64,000 nucleotides of DNA from Cellulomonas composti. Lineage in GTDB: Bacteria; Actinomycetota; Actinomycetes; Actinomycetales; Cellulomonadaceae. A program made the position numbers and the translations under genes. Location: positions 32,380 through 96,379 of the forward strand of contig NZ_BJWG01000015.1 of assembly GCF_007990245.1 (NCBI RefSeq), in the 5' to 3' direction. Under the pieces are notes generated by a model, which had not been told where the DNA came from, made no database searches, and saw nothing but the letters and a program-made list of their open reading frames with translations. Position 1 is the stretch's first letter. Each line of letters opens with the position of its first letter. Positions 49,155 through 58,354 of the stretch are shown here, piece after piece.

Positions 49155-50105
49155 TCAGGGCGCGGCGGCCACCACGACGCGCACCTGGTTGCGCCACGGG
49201 TCGTCGAAGCGCAGCGTGCGGCCGTCGTGCGCGAGCGGCGTGCCCGCGAACCGCACCCGGTCGGCGAGAGCACCGAGGTCGTCGTCGGTCGGCACGGCGA
49301 TGCGCACCTCGCCGAGCCCGAGCGACGACGCGCGCGGCCCGGCCCCCGCCGAGTTCCACGTGTTCATCGCCATGTGGTGGTGATAGCCACCCGCCGAGAC
49401 GAACAGCGCGCCGTGCCACTGTGCCGTGACGTCGAAGCCGAGCGCGTCGACGTAGAACGCGCGCGCGGACGGCACGTCGCCCACCTGCAGGTGCACGTGC
49501 CCGACGACCGCGTCGCCCGCACCCGGCTCCGCGAGCAGCTCGTCGGAGAGGTGCTCGCCCAGGAACTGGTTCGGGTCGAGCCGCAGCGCGTCCATCACCA
49601 CGGTGCCGTCCGGTCCGTGCTGCCACAGGTCGCGGCTGCGGTCCCAGTACAGCTCGACGCCGTTGCCCTCAGGGTCCGTCAGGTAGAACGCGAGCGAGAC
49701 GAGGTGGTCGGCGGAGCCGACGTACGAGCTCGGGGCGCGCTGGGCGACGTTCGCGAGCGTCGCGGCCAGCCCCGCGCGGTCGTCGAACAGGATCGCGGTG
49801 TGGAACAGGCCCGCGGAGCCGCGCCCGGCGGGCGGCAGGTCCGGCGTGTGCCGCAGCACGACGAGCGGCGTGCCGCCGCGACCGAGGACGACGACGTCGG
49901 GCCGGCCGACGCCCTCGAACCGCGGGTCCGGCCGCTCGAGCACCTCGAGCGCGAGCACGTCACGGTAGTAGCCGAGCTGCAGGTCCAGGTCGCCGACGAG
50001 CAACGTGACGGCATCCATGGACGTGCCGGCGGCGATCGAGTCGAGCGCACTGGACGGGGTGGCGACGACGCGTGGACCTGCGCCGGGCGTGGGGGCGGTG
50101 GACAT
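49155..50105 (-). CDS. VOC superfamily protein (extradiol-dioxygenase-like)
   Basis: This 316-aa protein has two vicinal oxygen chelate modules. Module 1 (about 28-155) has GLFHTAILFDD and LTDPEGNGVELYWDR. Module 2 (about 195-316) has GHVHLQVGDVPSARAFY, YHHHMAMNTW and a final FDDPWRNQVRV. The order resembles CatE/BphC-type ring-cleaving dioxygenases, but the substrate is unknown. Putative metal His and Glu residues are present. ATG at 50105, with GGTTGCC upstream and no strong ribosome binding site. Confidence 0.85.
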   Translation of the reverse strand: MSTAPTPGAGPRVVATPSSALDSIAAGTSMDAVTLLVGDLDLQLGYYRDVLALEVLERPDPRFEGVGRPDVVVLGRGGTPLVVLRHTPDLPPAGRGSAGLFHTAILFDDRAGLAATLANVAQRAPSSYVGSADHLVSLAFYLTDPEGNGVELYWDRSRDLWQHGPDGTVVMDALRLDPNQFLGEHLSDELLAEPGAGDAVVGHVHLQVGDVPSARAFYVDALGFDVTAQWHGALFVSAGGYHHHMAMNTWNSAGAGPRASSLGLGEVRIAVPTDDDLGALADRVRFAGTPLAHDGRTLRFDDPWRNQVRVVVAAAP

Positions 50106-50147
50106 GGCGACTCCTCAGGGTTGCCCTCAGAGTAGTTGAAGATTCAT

Positions 50148-50804
50148 CTAAATGCCAGTTGTGCCGCCCTCGCGGTGCGTGTGGCCCATCCCGGGCAGGA
50201 ATCGAGGGCCGATGCGCGCGAGCTCGGCCTCGAAGTCGGCCGCCCACGGGCCGTACGGCGTGCGGGCGAGCGCATCGTTGGAGAATCGCGGGTCGTCCGT
50301 GACCTCGCTCTCGCAGAACGCCGGCACGCCCAGGTCGACCACGGGGCTGCCCCGTTCCACCTCCGCGACGACGAGCGGCGCGTTCGGCCCCGCGAACACG
50401 TCGACCACCCAGCCGTCCGCGCCGATCCACACCGAGTGCCGCGTCTTGACGATGCGCGCTCCCCCGCGCCGGATGAGCTGCAGGCCCACCGCGACGTCGA
50501 GCTCGCGCTCGGCCTCGTAGCGGGTGCCCGAGTTCATCGGCCCCTTGACCGTCAGGGCGCAGAAGTCGACGAGGTGCTCGTAGCGCTCGAGCGCGTCGAG
50601 CGGCGTCGTGCCCGCGTCGATCGGCGCGGCCGCCCCGGAGGTCTGCGCGCGCACCCGCAGCGCGTAGCCCTCGTCGGCCAGGTAGTAGGACTGCACGATC
50701 AGCGTCGGCGTCGCGTCGTGCAGGTCCGTCGGCAGCTCGCGCACCCAGAACCGCCGCTCGAACTCGAAGTCGGGCCGCCGCTCGTCGTACGTCTCGTCGC
50801 TCAC
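50148..50804 (-). CDS. CYTH domain protein
   Basis: This 218-aa protein has the CYTH signature near its start: FEFERRFWV (ExExR). It is followed by YYLADEGYALRVRAQ, LTVKGP, RYEAERELDV, RIVKTRHSVW, WVVDVFAGPNAPLVVAEVE (key acidic residues) and a CESEVTDDPRFSNDALA end. Members act on triphosphates (triphosphatases, adenylate cyclases). The active-site Arg/Lys/Glu set is broadly present, but the substrate is unknown. Confidence 0.85.
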   Translation of the reverse strand: MSDETYDERRPDFEFERRFWVRELPTDLHDATPTLIVQSYYLADEGYALRVRAQTSGAAAPIDAGTTPLDALERYEHLVDFCALTVKGPMNSGTRYEAERELDVAVGLQLIRRGGARIVKTRHSVWIGADGWVVDVFAGPNAPLVVAEVERGSPVVDLGVPAFCESEVTDDPRFSNDALARTPYGPWAADFEAELARIGPRFLPGMGHTHREGGTTGI

Positions 50805-50909
50805 GCTCCCACGCTAGGCGTGCGCGCGGCCGAACCCGTGGACGCGCACCGTCGTGCGCGGATCCGGACAGCCCGCGGCCCGTGTTCGTGCAGGCGATAG
50901 CGTCGCGCC

Positions 50910-52655
50910 ATGGCCAGCAGCGACGCCGTGACGCCCCCCACCCGGACCTCGGTCGGTCAGCGCCTGCGCGGCGCGCTGCGGCGGTGGGTCGGGCGGTTCT
51001 CCGGACCCGGGCTGGCCGGCGCGCTCGTCTGCTTCGTGATCGCGCTCGGGCCCGCGCTCATCCCGCGGGCGGCGTTCTACCAGGGCGCGGTCGGCGGCAT
51101 CTGCGCGGCGATCGGCTACGGCGTGGGCGTGCTGCTCGCACGGCTGCTGCGCACGTGCGGCGTGGTGTGGTCGCGGCCCGCGAGCCGCTGGTTCCGTCGC
51201 GGCCTGCTCGTCGCGGTCGTCGTCGGCGTCCCCGCGGCCCTTCTCTGGAACGCCACCTGGCAGAACGAGGTCCGGGAGCTGTTCGGGCAGGAGCCGCAGG
51301 AGTCGTCGCGGCCGTTCGTCGTGCTCGCGCTCGCGCTCGTCATGGGCGTGCTGCTGCTTCAGGTCGGACGCGGGTTGCGCTGGGTCACCCGGCGGCTCGC
51401 GCGCCTGCTCGGACGTCTCGTCGGGCGATGGGTGCCGCGGCCCGTCGCGCTGCTCGTCGCGGTCGTCGCGGTCACGTGGGTGACCGTCTCGGTGCTCAGC
51501 GGCGCCGTCGTCGACACCCTGATGTCCTCGCTCAACACCGCGTACGCGCAGGTCGACGACGGCACCGACCCGGGCGTCACGCAGCCGACGGACCCGCTGC
51601 GCAGCGGTTCGCCGGACTCGTCGGCGCGGTGGGAGGACCTCGGGCTGCAGGGGCGGACGTTCGTCGCGGGCGGACGCGCGCACGAGCAGTTCGTCGACGT
51701 CGCCGCGCGGACGGGCCGCACCGCCGACCTGCAGGACCCGATCCGGGTCTACGCCGGGCTGCGTTCGGGCGGGACGCTCGAGGAGACCGCGCAGGTCGTC
51801 GTCGACGAGCTCGACCGCACGCACGCCTGGGACCGGTCGGTGCTCGCGGTCGTCACCGCGACCGGCACGGGCTGGATCGACCCGTCGCTCGCCGACACGT
51901 TCGAGCTGCTGTGGGGTGGCGACACGGCGATCGCGTCCATGCAGTACTCCTACCTGCCGTCGTGGGTGGCCTTCGTCGGTGACCGCACCACCCCGCCCGC
52001 CGCGGGCAAGGCGCTGTTCGAGGCGGTCTACGAGCGCTGGTCGCAGCTCCCGGAGGACGCCCGGCCGCAGCTGTTCGTCGCCGGCATCTCGCTCGGGTCG
52101 TTCGGCAGCCAGGGCGCGTTCTCGTCGGCCCAGGACGTCGCCGCGCGCACCGACGGCGCGCTGTGGATGGGGACACCGGGCTTCACGCCGCTGTGGCGCG
52201 AGCTGACCGACGAGCGCGACGCGGGCTCGCCCGAGATCACGCCCGTGCTGGACGGCGGCGCGACCGCGCGGTGGGCCAGCCGCCCGGGCGAGGGGGACGA
52301 CCGCCAGCTCTGGTCGCTCGGCGAGGACTGGCAGCAGCCGCGCATCGTGTACGACCAGCACGCCTCCGACGGCGTGACGTGGTGGTCGCCGTCGCTGCTC
52401 CTGCACAAGCCCGACCGGCTGAGCGAGCCGCGCGGCACGGACGTGCTCGACTCGACGCGCTGGGTTCCCGTCATCACGTTCTGGCAGACGACGATCGACC
52501 TGTTCGTCGCCGGGCTCGCACCCGCCGGGCACGGTCACAACTACCACCAGGAGTACGCCGACGGCTGGGCGGCCGTCGCGCCGCCCGACGGGTGGACCGC
52601 GGCCGACACCGACGTGCTGCGCGAGGTCGTCGGCTCCGTCCCGAGCGTCGCGTGA
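50910..52655 (+). CDS. Membrane alpha/beta-hydrolase family protein (abhydrolase-9)
   Basis: This 581-aa protein has four hydrophobic N-terminal helices (about 33-55, 65-85, 100-118, 134-150) plus one near 180-200. A hydrolase domain follows (about 230-565), with nucleophile elbow AGISLGSFG (GxSxG), MGTPGFTPLW and a late His in GHGHNYHQEY. The layout fits the actinobacterial abhydrolase-9 family. The natural substrate is not established. The stop overlaps the Nudix GTG (GTGA), so the two are coupled. Confidence 0.85.
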   Translation: MASSDAVTPPTRTSVGQRLRGALRRWVGRFSGPGLAGALVCFVIALGPALIPRAAFYQGAVGGICAAIGYGVGVLLARLLRTCGVVWSRPASRWFRRGLLVAVVVGVPAALLWNATWQNEVRELFGQEPQESSRPFVVLALALVMGVLLLQVGRGLRWVTRRLARLLGRLVGRWVPRPVALLVAVVAVTWVTVSVLSGAVVDTLMSSLNTAYAQVDDGTDPGVTQPTDPLRSGSPDSSARWEDLGLQGRTFVAGGRAHEQFVDVAARTGRTADLQDPIRVYAGLRSGGTLEETAQVVVDELDRTHAWDRSVLAVVTATGTGWIDPSLADTFELLWGGDTAIASMQYSYLPSWVAFVGDRTTPPAAGKALFEAVYERWSQLPEDARPQLFVAGISLGSFGSQGAFSSAQDVAARTDGALWMGTPGFTPLWRELTDERDAGSPEITPVLDGGATARWASRPGEGDDRQLWSLGEDWQQPRIVYDQHASDGVTWWSPSLLLHKPDRLSEPRGTDVLDSTRWVPVITFWQTTIDLFVAGLAPAGHGHNYHQEYADGWAAVAPPDGWTAADTDVLREVVGSVPSVA

Positions 52656-53128
52656 GCGAGCACTACGCGGCCGACGACCACCTCGGTGGCCGCTCGCTGC
52701 TCGTCGCGGCCGCGTACGTGGTCCTGCGGCGCGACGACGAGGTGCTGCTGCAGCTGCGGCAGGGCACCGGCTACATGGACGGGTGGTGGGCGACGCTCGC
52801 GGGGCACGTCGACCCGGGCGAGTCCGTGCACGAGGCGGCCGTTCGCGAGGCCGCCGAGGAGGCCGGCATCGTCGTCGCGGCCGCCGACCTCGTGCCGCTC
52901 ACGGTGCTGCACCGCTTCGAGCGCGGCGGACCGCAGGTCGAGCAGCGCATGGACGCGTTCTTCGAGGTCCGCCGCTGGCGCGGCACACCCACGCTGCGCG
53001 AGCCGGACAAGAGCGCCGACCTGCGCTGGTTCCCGCTCGACGACCTGCCGCGCGTGGTCCCCCACGAGCGGTTCGTCCTCGAGCGCCTCGACGGCCCGCT
53101 GCCCGCCGTGGTGTCGCTGCCCTCCTGA
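52652..53128 (+). CDS. Nudix hydrolase
   Basis: This 158-aa protein contains a complete Nudix box, GHVDPGESVHEAAVREAAEEAGI, with the essential REAAEEAG. It hydrolyses nucleoside diphosphates linked to other groups; the substrate cannot be told from sequence. The start overlaps the upstream stop by four bases. It ends 6 bp before the ppc stop on the other strand. Confidence 0.92.
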   Translation: MSEHYAADDHLGGRSLLVAAAYVVLRRDDEVLLQLRQGTGYMDGWWATLAGHVDPGESVHEAAVREAAEEAGIVVAAADLVPLTVLHRFERGGPQVEQRMDAFFEVRRWRGTPTLREPDKSADLRWFPLDDLPRVVPHERFVLERLDGPLPAVVSLPS

Positions 53129-53134
53129 GCCGCC

Positions 53135-55822
53135 TCAGCCGGTGTTCTGCAGGCCGGCGGCGACCCCGTTCACGGTGAGCAGCAGCAAGCGGCGCAGGTC
53201 GTCGGCCTGCTCGACCGCGTCCCCCCGGCGCAGGCCACGCAGCGCGCGCAGCTGCAGGAGCGAGAGCGCGTCGACGTACGGGCTGCGCAGCTGCACCGCA
53301 CGGCCCAGGATGCGCCGGCGGGACAGCACGGCCGACGAGTCCGTGATCGCGAGCACCCAGCGGCGCGTGAGCCCCATCTCCTCGGCGACGAGGGCCGCGA
53401 GGTCGCTACGGTCGCCGAGTGCGAGGTAACGCGTCGCGATGCGCTCGTCGGTCTTGGCGAGCGACATCTCGACGTTGTCGATCACGGTCGCGAACAGCGG
53501 CCAGTCGCGGTACGCCGCGCGCAGCTCGTCCAGGTCGCCGATCGACTCGAGCGCGGTGCCCAGGCCGTACCAGCCGGCGAGGTTGATGCGCGCCTGGGAC
53601 CACGAGAACACCCACGGGATCGCCCGCAGATCGTCGAGGCTGGAGACCGACAGCCCGCGCCGCGCGGGTCGCGACCCGATCGGCAGCAGGCCGACCTCCT
53701 CCAGCGGCGTGACCTGCGCGAACCAGACGGGGAAGCCCTCGGCCCGCACGAGCTCGTGGAACCGGACCCGCGACGCCTCGTCGAGACGCGATGCGAGCGG
53801 CGCGAACCGCTCCGCGGCCTCCGCGTTACGACGCTCGACGCTCGGCGCACCGGCCAGCAGCGTCGCCGCGACGACCTGCTCGATGTGCCGTGCGGCGATG
53901 TGCGGGTCGCCGTAGCGGGCGAAGATGACCTCACCCTGCTCGGTGAGCTTGAACCGGCCGTCCACCGAACCCGGCGGCTGCGCGAGCACCGCGCGGTTGG
54001 CGGGACCGCCGCCGCGCCCGAGCGCCCCGCCGCGGCCGTGGAACAGCGTGAGCGCGATGTCGTTGTCGTGGGCCCACTGCGTGATCCGGCGCTGCGCGTC
54101 GTCGAGCGCGAGCGTCGCGGACACGGGGCCGACGTCCTTCGACGAGTCGGAGTAGCCGAGCATGACCTCGACCCGCCGGCCGTTCTCCGCGAGGCGCTTG
54201 CGCACCTGCGGGAGCTCGAGCGCCTTCTCGAGGATGTCCACGCTCGCCTCGAGGTCCGCGAAGGTCTCGAACAGCGGGATCGCGTCGATCACCGGCACGT
54301 TCTCGGCACCGCCGTACGCGAGCTCGGCGAGCCGGTACACGGCCGCGAGGTGCTCGCCGGACTGCGTGAAGGAGACGATGTAGCGGCGGGCCGCCTCGGG
54401 CCCGAACCGCTTCTGGATCGTGCCGATGGTGCGGAACGTGTCGAGCACCTCGACGGTGCGCGGCTCGAGGTCGCCGTCGATCCCCTTGGCCTCGATGTCG
54501 GCCAGCGCGGCCGCGTGCACCTGCGAGTGCTGACGCAGCTCGAGCTCGGCCAGGTGGAAGCCGAAGGTCTGCACCTGCCAGAGCAGCTTCTGCAGGTCCC
54601 CGTACGCCGAACGGGTCGCCCCCGCGGCGTCGAGCGAGCGCTGCACGACGAGCAGGTCCGCCTCGAGCTCCGCGGCGGACGCGTAGGCGAGGTCCGCGTT
54701 GCGCGACCGGGTGGCCGCGAGCCGCTCCACGACGAACAGCAGCTCGCGCCGGTGCGGCTCGTTGGGCGAGTCCTGCGCGACGCGCGATGCGATCTCCTCG
54801 GAGAGCGAGCGCTGGCGCTGCCACAGCGCGTTCAGCTCCGACGACGCGGGCGTACCTGCGCCGTCGAGGGTCAGACCCGCCGCGGTGCGCCGGGCCGACT
54901 GCTCGAGGGCCGTGATGACGTGCTCCGACGCCAGCTGCGCGGCCGCTCGGGTCACCTCCGCCGTGACGTTGGGGTTGCCGTCGCGGTCGCCGCCGATCCA
55001 CGAGCCGAGGCGCGCGAACGGCCGGACGACCGGCAGCGTCGTGCCCGCCTGGTCGTCGAGCAGCCAGTCGTCGAGCCGGCGGTAGACCGACGGCAGGACG
55101 TCCGCGAGCGTGGACTCGAACACCGACAGGACCGTGCGCACCTCGTCGAGCACGCTCGGCTTGGCCTGACGCAGCGGCGCCGTGCGCCACAACGTGTCGA
55201 TCTCGGCGAGCAGCCGACGGTCGTTCTCCGCGAGCGACATGCCGCCCATCGAGCGCTGGTCGCGCTCCGCGACGAGCTCGGCGATGCGCCGGATCGACCG
55301 GGACACCGCGCGTCGTCGGGCCTCGGTGGGGTGCGCGGTGAGCACCGGACGGAACTCGATCGCCTGCAGGCGTCGCCAGGCCTCGTCCTTGCCCACCTCG
55401 TCGGCCAGCTGCTGGACCGCGGCCGGCAGCGTGTCGTCCTGGACGAGCGCGTGCGGGTCGGTGCCGGCCTCGCGCTCGCGCAGCACGCGCACGCGGTGGT
55501 ACTCCTCCGCAGTGTTCGCGAGGTGGAAGTAGCACGTGAACGCACGGGCCACCTGCTCGGCGCGCTGCAGCGAGAACGATTCGACGAGCGCCTCGGCCCG
55601 CTCGAGCGCGTCGCCGTCGGGCTCGTCGTGCGCCTTGATCGCGAGCTCGCGCAGGCGCTCGACGTCCTCCAGCAGGTCGTCGCCACCCGCCTCGCGCAGC
55701 ACGCGGCCGAGGAACTCACCGAGCACCCGGACGTCGTTACGCATCGGCTCCGGGACCTCGTGGCTCGCGGCACCTCGAGGGATGTCACGCGGGGTAACAC
55801 GCGGGGTAATCGGTGCTGTCAC
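53135..55822 (-). CDS. ppc: Phosphoenolpyruvate carboxylase
   Basis: This 895-aa enzyme carboxylates PEP to oxaloacetate (anaplerosis). Catalytic and binding motifs are present: LTAHPTEARRRAVSRSIRRI (active-site His), PFARLGSWIGGDRDGNP, VMLGYSDSSKDVG and LFHGRGGALGRGGGPA, ending QNTG as PEPC C-termini do. GTG at 55822 gives the usual N-terminal extension; an ATG at 55744 with GGAG is an alternative (869 aa). Confidence 0.95.
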   Translation of the reverse strand: MTAPITPRVTPRDIPRGAASHEVPEPMRNDVRVLGEFLGRVLREAGGDDLLEDVERLRELAIKAHDEPDGDALERAEALVESFSLQRAEQVARAFTCYFHLANTAEEYHRVRVLREREAGTDPHALVQDDTLPAAVQQLADEVGKDEAWRRLQAIEFRPVLTAHPTEARRRAVSRSIRRIAELVAERDQRSMGGMSLAENDRRLLAEIDTLWRTAPLRQAKPSVLDEVRTVLSVFESTLADVLPSVYRRLDDWLLDDQAGTTLPVVRPFARLGSWIGGDRDGNPNVTAEVTRAAAQLASEHVITALEQSARRTAAGLTLDGAGTPASSELNALWQRQRSLSEEIASRVAQDSPNEPHRRELLFVVERLAATRSRNADLAYASAAELEADLLVVQRSLDAAGATRSAYGDLQKLLWQVQTFGFHLAELELRQHSQVHAAALADIEAKGIDGDLEPRTVEVLDTFRTIGTIQKRFGPEAARRYIVSFTQSGEHLAAVYRLAELAYGGAENVPVIDAIPLFETFADLEASVDILEKALELPQVRKRLAENGRRVEVMLGYSDSSKDVGPVSATLALDDAQRRITQWAHDNDIALTLFHGRGGALGRGGGPANRAVLAQPPGSVDGRFKLTEQGEVIFARYGDPHIAARHIEQVVAATLLAGAPSVERRNAEAAERFAPLASRLDEASRVRFHELVRAEGFPVWFAQVTPLEEVGLLPIGSRPARRGLSVSSLDDLRAIPWVFSWSQARINLAGWYGLGTALESIGDLDELRAAYRDWPLFATVIDNVEMSLAKTDERIATRYLALGDRSDLAALVAEEMGLTRRWVLAITDSSAVLSRRRILGRAVQLRSPYVDALSLLQLRALRGLRRGDAVEQADDLRRLLLLTVNGVAAGLQNTG

Positions 55823-55915
55823 GCGCTCAACATAGGCCACGCATGTTTCGTGACGGGACGTAGGTCCATGCCGTGGGCGCTCGCCGGTCGGCCGCGCGCG
55901 ACCCCTGACAGAAGC

Positions 55916-55955
55916 GACGAGGCCCCGGGCGACGGGTGTCGCTCGGGGCCTCGTC
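55916..55955 (-). terminator. Strong intrinsic-type terminator
   Basis: An 18-bp stem (55916-55933 with 55938-55955; a single mismatch/wobble) has a GGGT loop. On the minus strand the 3' side continues GCTTCTGTC. It ends the secreted-protein gene at 55969 and separates it from ppc. Confidence 0.75.
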
Positions 55956-55968
55956 TCGTCCGTGCGGA

Positions 55969-56724
55969 TCAGCCGCCGATCACCGCGGCGGGCGACACGG
56001 AGCCGGACTGCTGCACGATCTTCACCTTGGGAGAGGTAGCCGCGCTGAGGTAGGTCGTCTTGACGGTCTGGACGTACACCACGCCGAGCGTGATCTTGCT
56101 GGTGGTGACCTCGTACTTGCCGGACGCCTGCACCTTGGCGGTCGCGACCTGCGTGAACTTCGAGGCGCCGTTCTTCTTGAAGTACACCTTCACGGTGGAG
56201 CCCACGGTGTCGACGGACGGGTCGGCGTACCCGTACATGTAGAACGGGTCGTTGCCGTACGAGTAGCCGTTGGTGATCCCCACGGTCGGCTTGCCCGTGA
56301 CCTTGAACGTCTTGCCCGTCGCGGTCGCGATGCGCTTGCCGCTCACCTTCACGGTCGCCACGGCCTTGTACGGGCCGGCCTTGAAGCTCGACGCACACAC
56401 GTAGGCCCGGACACGGTTCTCACCGTTCTTCAGGCCGCCCGAGACCGCGAGGTACCCGGTGACGGACTTGTTCGTCTTGGTGTTGGTCACCTTGGTGCCG
56501 AGCGAGTAGTAGTCGCTGGAGTTCAGGCCTGACGCCGTCACGTTCCAGACGAGGTACCAGCAGCCGGACTTCTCCTTGACCTTGTCGCTCACCTTGATGC
56601 TGATCGCGACCGAGGACGCCTGGGCGTCGTCTGCCGCCGCCGGCGCAGCTGCTGCGACGGGCAGGAACAGCGCCGCCCCCGTCAGGATCGCGGTCAGTCG
56701 TCGTCGTGCCAGGCCCATGACCAT
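55969..56724 (-). CDS. Secreted protein A of a paralogous pair
   Basis: This 251-aa protein has a clear signal peptide (Arg-rich start, hydrophobic stretch, Ala-rich AAAAPAAAD cleavage region, about 1-30). Secreted beta-rich domains follow: WYLVWNVTASGL, GENRVRAYVCASSFKAGPYKAVATVKV and DPSVDTVGSTVKVYFKKNGASKF. The C-terminus resembles Ig-like adhesive domains. Function unknown. ATG at 56724 follows GGGGAG. Low-hydrophobicity, Lys-rich composition differs from neighbours. Confidence 0.75.
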   Translation of the reverse strand: MVMGLARRRLTAILTGAALFLPVAAAAPAAADDAQASSVAISIKVSDKVKEKSGCWYLVWNVTASGLNSSDYYSLGTKVTNTKTNKSVTGYLAVSGGLKNGENRVRAYVCASSFKAGPYKAVATVKVSGKRIATATGKTFKVTGKPTVGITNGYSYGNDPFYMYGYADPSVDTVGSTVKVYFKKNGASKFTQVATAKVQASGKYEVTTSKITLGVVYVQTVKTTYLSAATSPKVKIVQQSGSVSPAAVIGG

Positions 56725-56888
56725 GCTTGTACTCCCCGTGTCGTTCGATTCGTCGTCGTCGCGCCGCGTGCGGGCACGGGCGCGCCCGGCGAGGCTAGTC
56801 GACGAATCGGGCGCGAACGGGATGTGTCCGGACGTTTCACTCGATTGCCTGATGCGACAATCGTCACGGACGGCCGATCTCGGGCGCG

Positions 56889-57644
56889 CTACGACGGTTC
56901 GACGGTGATCTTGAACAGCACGTCGGTGCTCGGCAGCAGGTACGTCGTCGGGGCGCTGCGCAGGTAGACCCAGCCCGCGGCGAGCTTCGGCGACACGAAG
57001 GTGAAGCGCCCGGTGGGCGCGACGACCGTGGTGCCGATCACGCGGTACTCGGACTCGCCAGTCGGCTTGAGCAGCACCGTGAGCGTGCGTCCGCGCAGGT
57101 CGATCGTCGGCGCGGAGTACCCGGCGACGAACGCGTCCTTCCCGATCGTCCCGCCGACGTCGGTGATCACGTGCTTGGGCCGCACGACGAGCGCGAACGG
57201 TCGGGGTGTCGCACGGGCGACCTTCGCCCCGTCGTGCACCACGGCCGCGTAGGCGCTGTAGGGACCGGCCGGAACGGTGGACGCGCAGACGAACGCCTGG
57301 ACGCTGTTGGTGCCGTTCACCAGCGGCCCGTGACGCAGGCGCGCATCCACCACGGTCGTCTTCCGTTCGATGCGCGAGGACAACGAGTACCGCTCGCCGG
57401 CGACCAGGCCGCTCACCACGACCGAGAACCTGACGAACTTGCAGCCCGTCGTCGGCTTCTGCCTCGTCGGGTCCACCACGATCGCGATCGTGGGCGACGC
57501 GGCCGGTGACCCCGCGGACGCCACCCCTGCCGGCGCGACCGCCACGAAGGTCAGCGCGAGTGCCGCCAGGGCACCGATGCGTCGGAACGTGGCGACGCGG
57601 GACACCGCTCGCCGCGGGTGGGTGGTCGGTCGCGCGGCGCGCAT
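56889..57644 (-). CDS. Secreted protein B, paralogue of the preceding gene
   Basis: This 251-aa protein has a signal peptide (about 1-45, GVASAGS). It shares the layout of its neighbour at 55969: FVRFSVVVSGL, NSVQAFVCASTVPAGPYSAYAAVV, LRGRTLTVLLKPTGESEY and a final PTTYLLPSTDVLFKI. Both have one Cys before the first strand and one in VCAS, which may form a disulfide. Exactly equal length (251 aa) supports a local duplication. ATG at 57644 follows GGAG. Confidence 0.75.
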   Translation of the reverse strand: MRAARPTTHPRRAVSRVATFRRIGALAALALTFVAVAPAGVASAGSPAASPTIAIVVDPTRQKPTTGCKFVRFSVVVSGLVAGERYSLSSRIERKTTVVDARLRHGPLVNGTNSVQAFVCASTVPAGPYSAYAAVVHDGAKVARATPRPFALVVRPKHVITDVGGTIGKDAFVAGYSAPTIDLRGRTLTVLLKPTGESEYRVIGTTVVAPTGRFTFVSPKLAAGWVYLRSAPTTYLLPSTDVLFKITVEPS

Positions 57645-57714
57645 CACATGCTCCTGCAGCGGTAGTTCCGGATCGGGACGAACCGGACACTACTCCCTTC
57701 GGCGACCTCCGGGT

Positions 57715-57879
57715 TCAGCGGCCGAACAGCCGCGACAGGAAACCACCCGCGCTTTCACCCTTCGGGTGACCGGGGCAGCGGCGGTCCTGCGGGACGTCGC
57801 GCATCACCTCGTCGACATGCTGGCCGCAACCGGACCACGTGACCTTGCCGCACGTCCGGCAGGTGACTGCAGTGCACAT
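57715..57879 (-). CDS. Small Cys-rich putative zinc-ribbon protein
   Basis: This 54-aa protein begins MCTAVTCRTCGKVTWSGCG, with CxxC and a Cys-Gly cluster, then QHVDEVMRDVPQDRRCPGH and a Gly/Arg-rich end. The Cys-His spacing suggests one zinc or other metal site. Such small proteins are common in actinobacteria; the function is not known. The ATG at 57879 follows GAGGAG. A CsoR-like operator sits 32 bp upstream. Confidence 0.75.
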   Translation of the reverse strand: MCTAVTCRTCGKVTWSGCGQHVDEVMRDVPQDRRCPGHPKGESAGGFLSRLFGR

Positions 57880-57910
57880 GAACGCTCCTCGGTCGATCGG
57901 AGCCACCAGC

Positions 57911-57926
57911 ATACCCCTGGGGGTAT
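57911..57926 (-). promoter_or_regulatory. CsoR/DUF156-type operator-like palindrome
   Basis: The perfect inverted repeat ATACCCC-TG-GGGGTAT lies 32 bp before the start of the small Cys-rich gene. It matches the ATACCCC...GGGGTAT layout bound by CsoR-family copper or persulfide sensors. The regulator gene is not in this window. Confidence 0.7.
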
Positions 57927-57931
57927 ACGCC

Positions 57932-58315
57932 TCATGCCTCCGTGGGCGTGTCGTGGTCGGCCACCAGGGCCGCGAGCACGACGAGGTGGCTCGCCTCGAG
58001 GTGCCGCGACGCGGTGACGAGCGTCAGCGGACCCACCGCAGCGACGCGGCGCAGCTCGTCGAGCGCCGCCTCGGCCGTCGGCTCCGCGAGCTCGTGCTCG
58101 TAGCGTCGGCAGAACTCGTCGAACCGCTCCGGCACGTGGTCGTACCACCGCCGCAGCTCCGAGGACGGTGCGACGTCGGGCCGCCACTCACCCACCCGCG
58201 GGTCGTCGCGCCGCAACCCGCGCGGCCACAGCCGGTCGGCCAGGACCCGCATGCCGTCCTGCGGCCCCGGCTCGTCGTACACGCGCCCGACCCGTACCCC
58301 CGCCACCCCGCTCAT
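57932..58315 (-). CDS. DUF488 family protein
   Basis: This 127-aa protein matches the DUF488 pattern: VGRVYDEPG, GMRVLADRLWPRGLRRDD, EWRPDVAPSSELRRWYDHVPERFDEFCRRYEHEL (key Trp/Tyr) and LTLVTASRHLEASHLVVLA. Function is not established. ATG at 58315 follows GAGGAGGGAG. It lies 40 bp after the ThrE stop and upstream of the CsoR-like operator. Confidence 0.9.
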   Translation of the reverse strand: MSGVAGVRVGRVYDEPGPQDGMRVLADRLWPRGLRRDDPRVGEWRPDVAPSSELRRWYDHVPERFDEFCRRYEHELAEPTAEAALDELRRVAAVGPLTLVTASRHLEASHLVVLAALVADHDTPTEA

Positions 58316-58354
58316 CCTCGTCTCCCTCCTCGATCGTGCGAGACCTGCGCCCGG

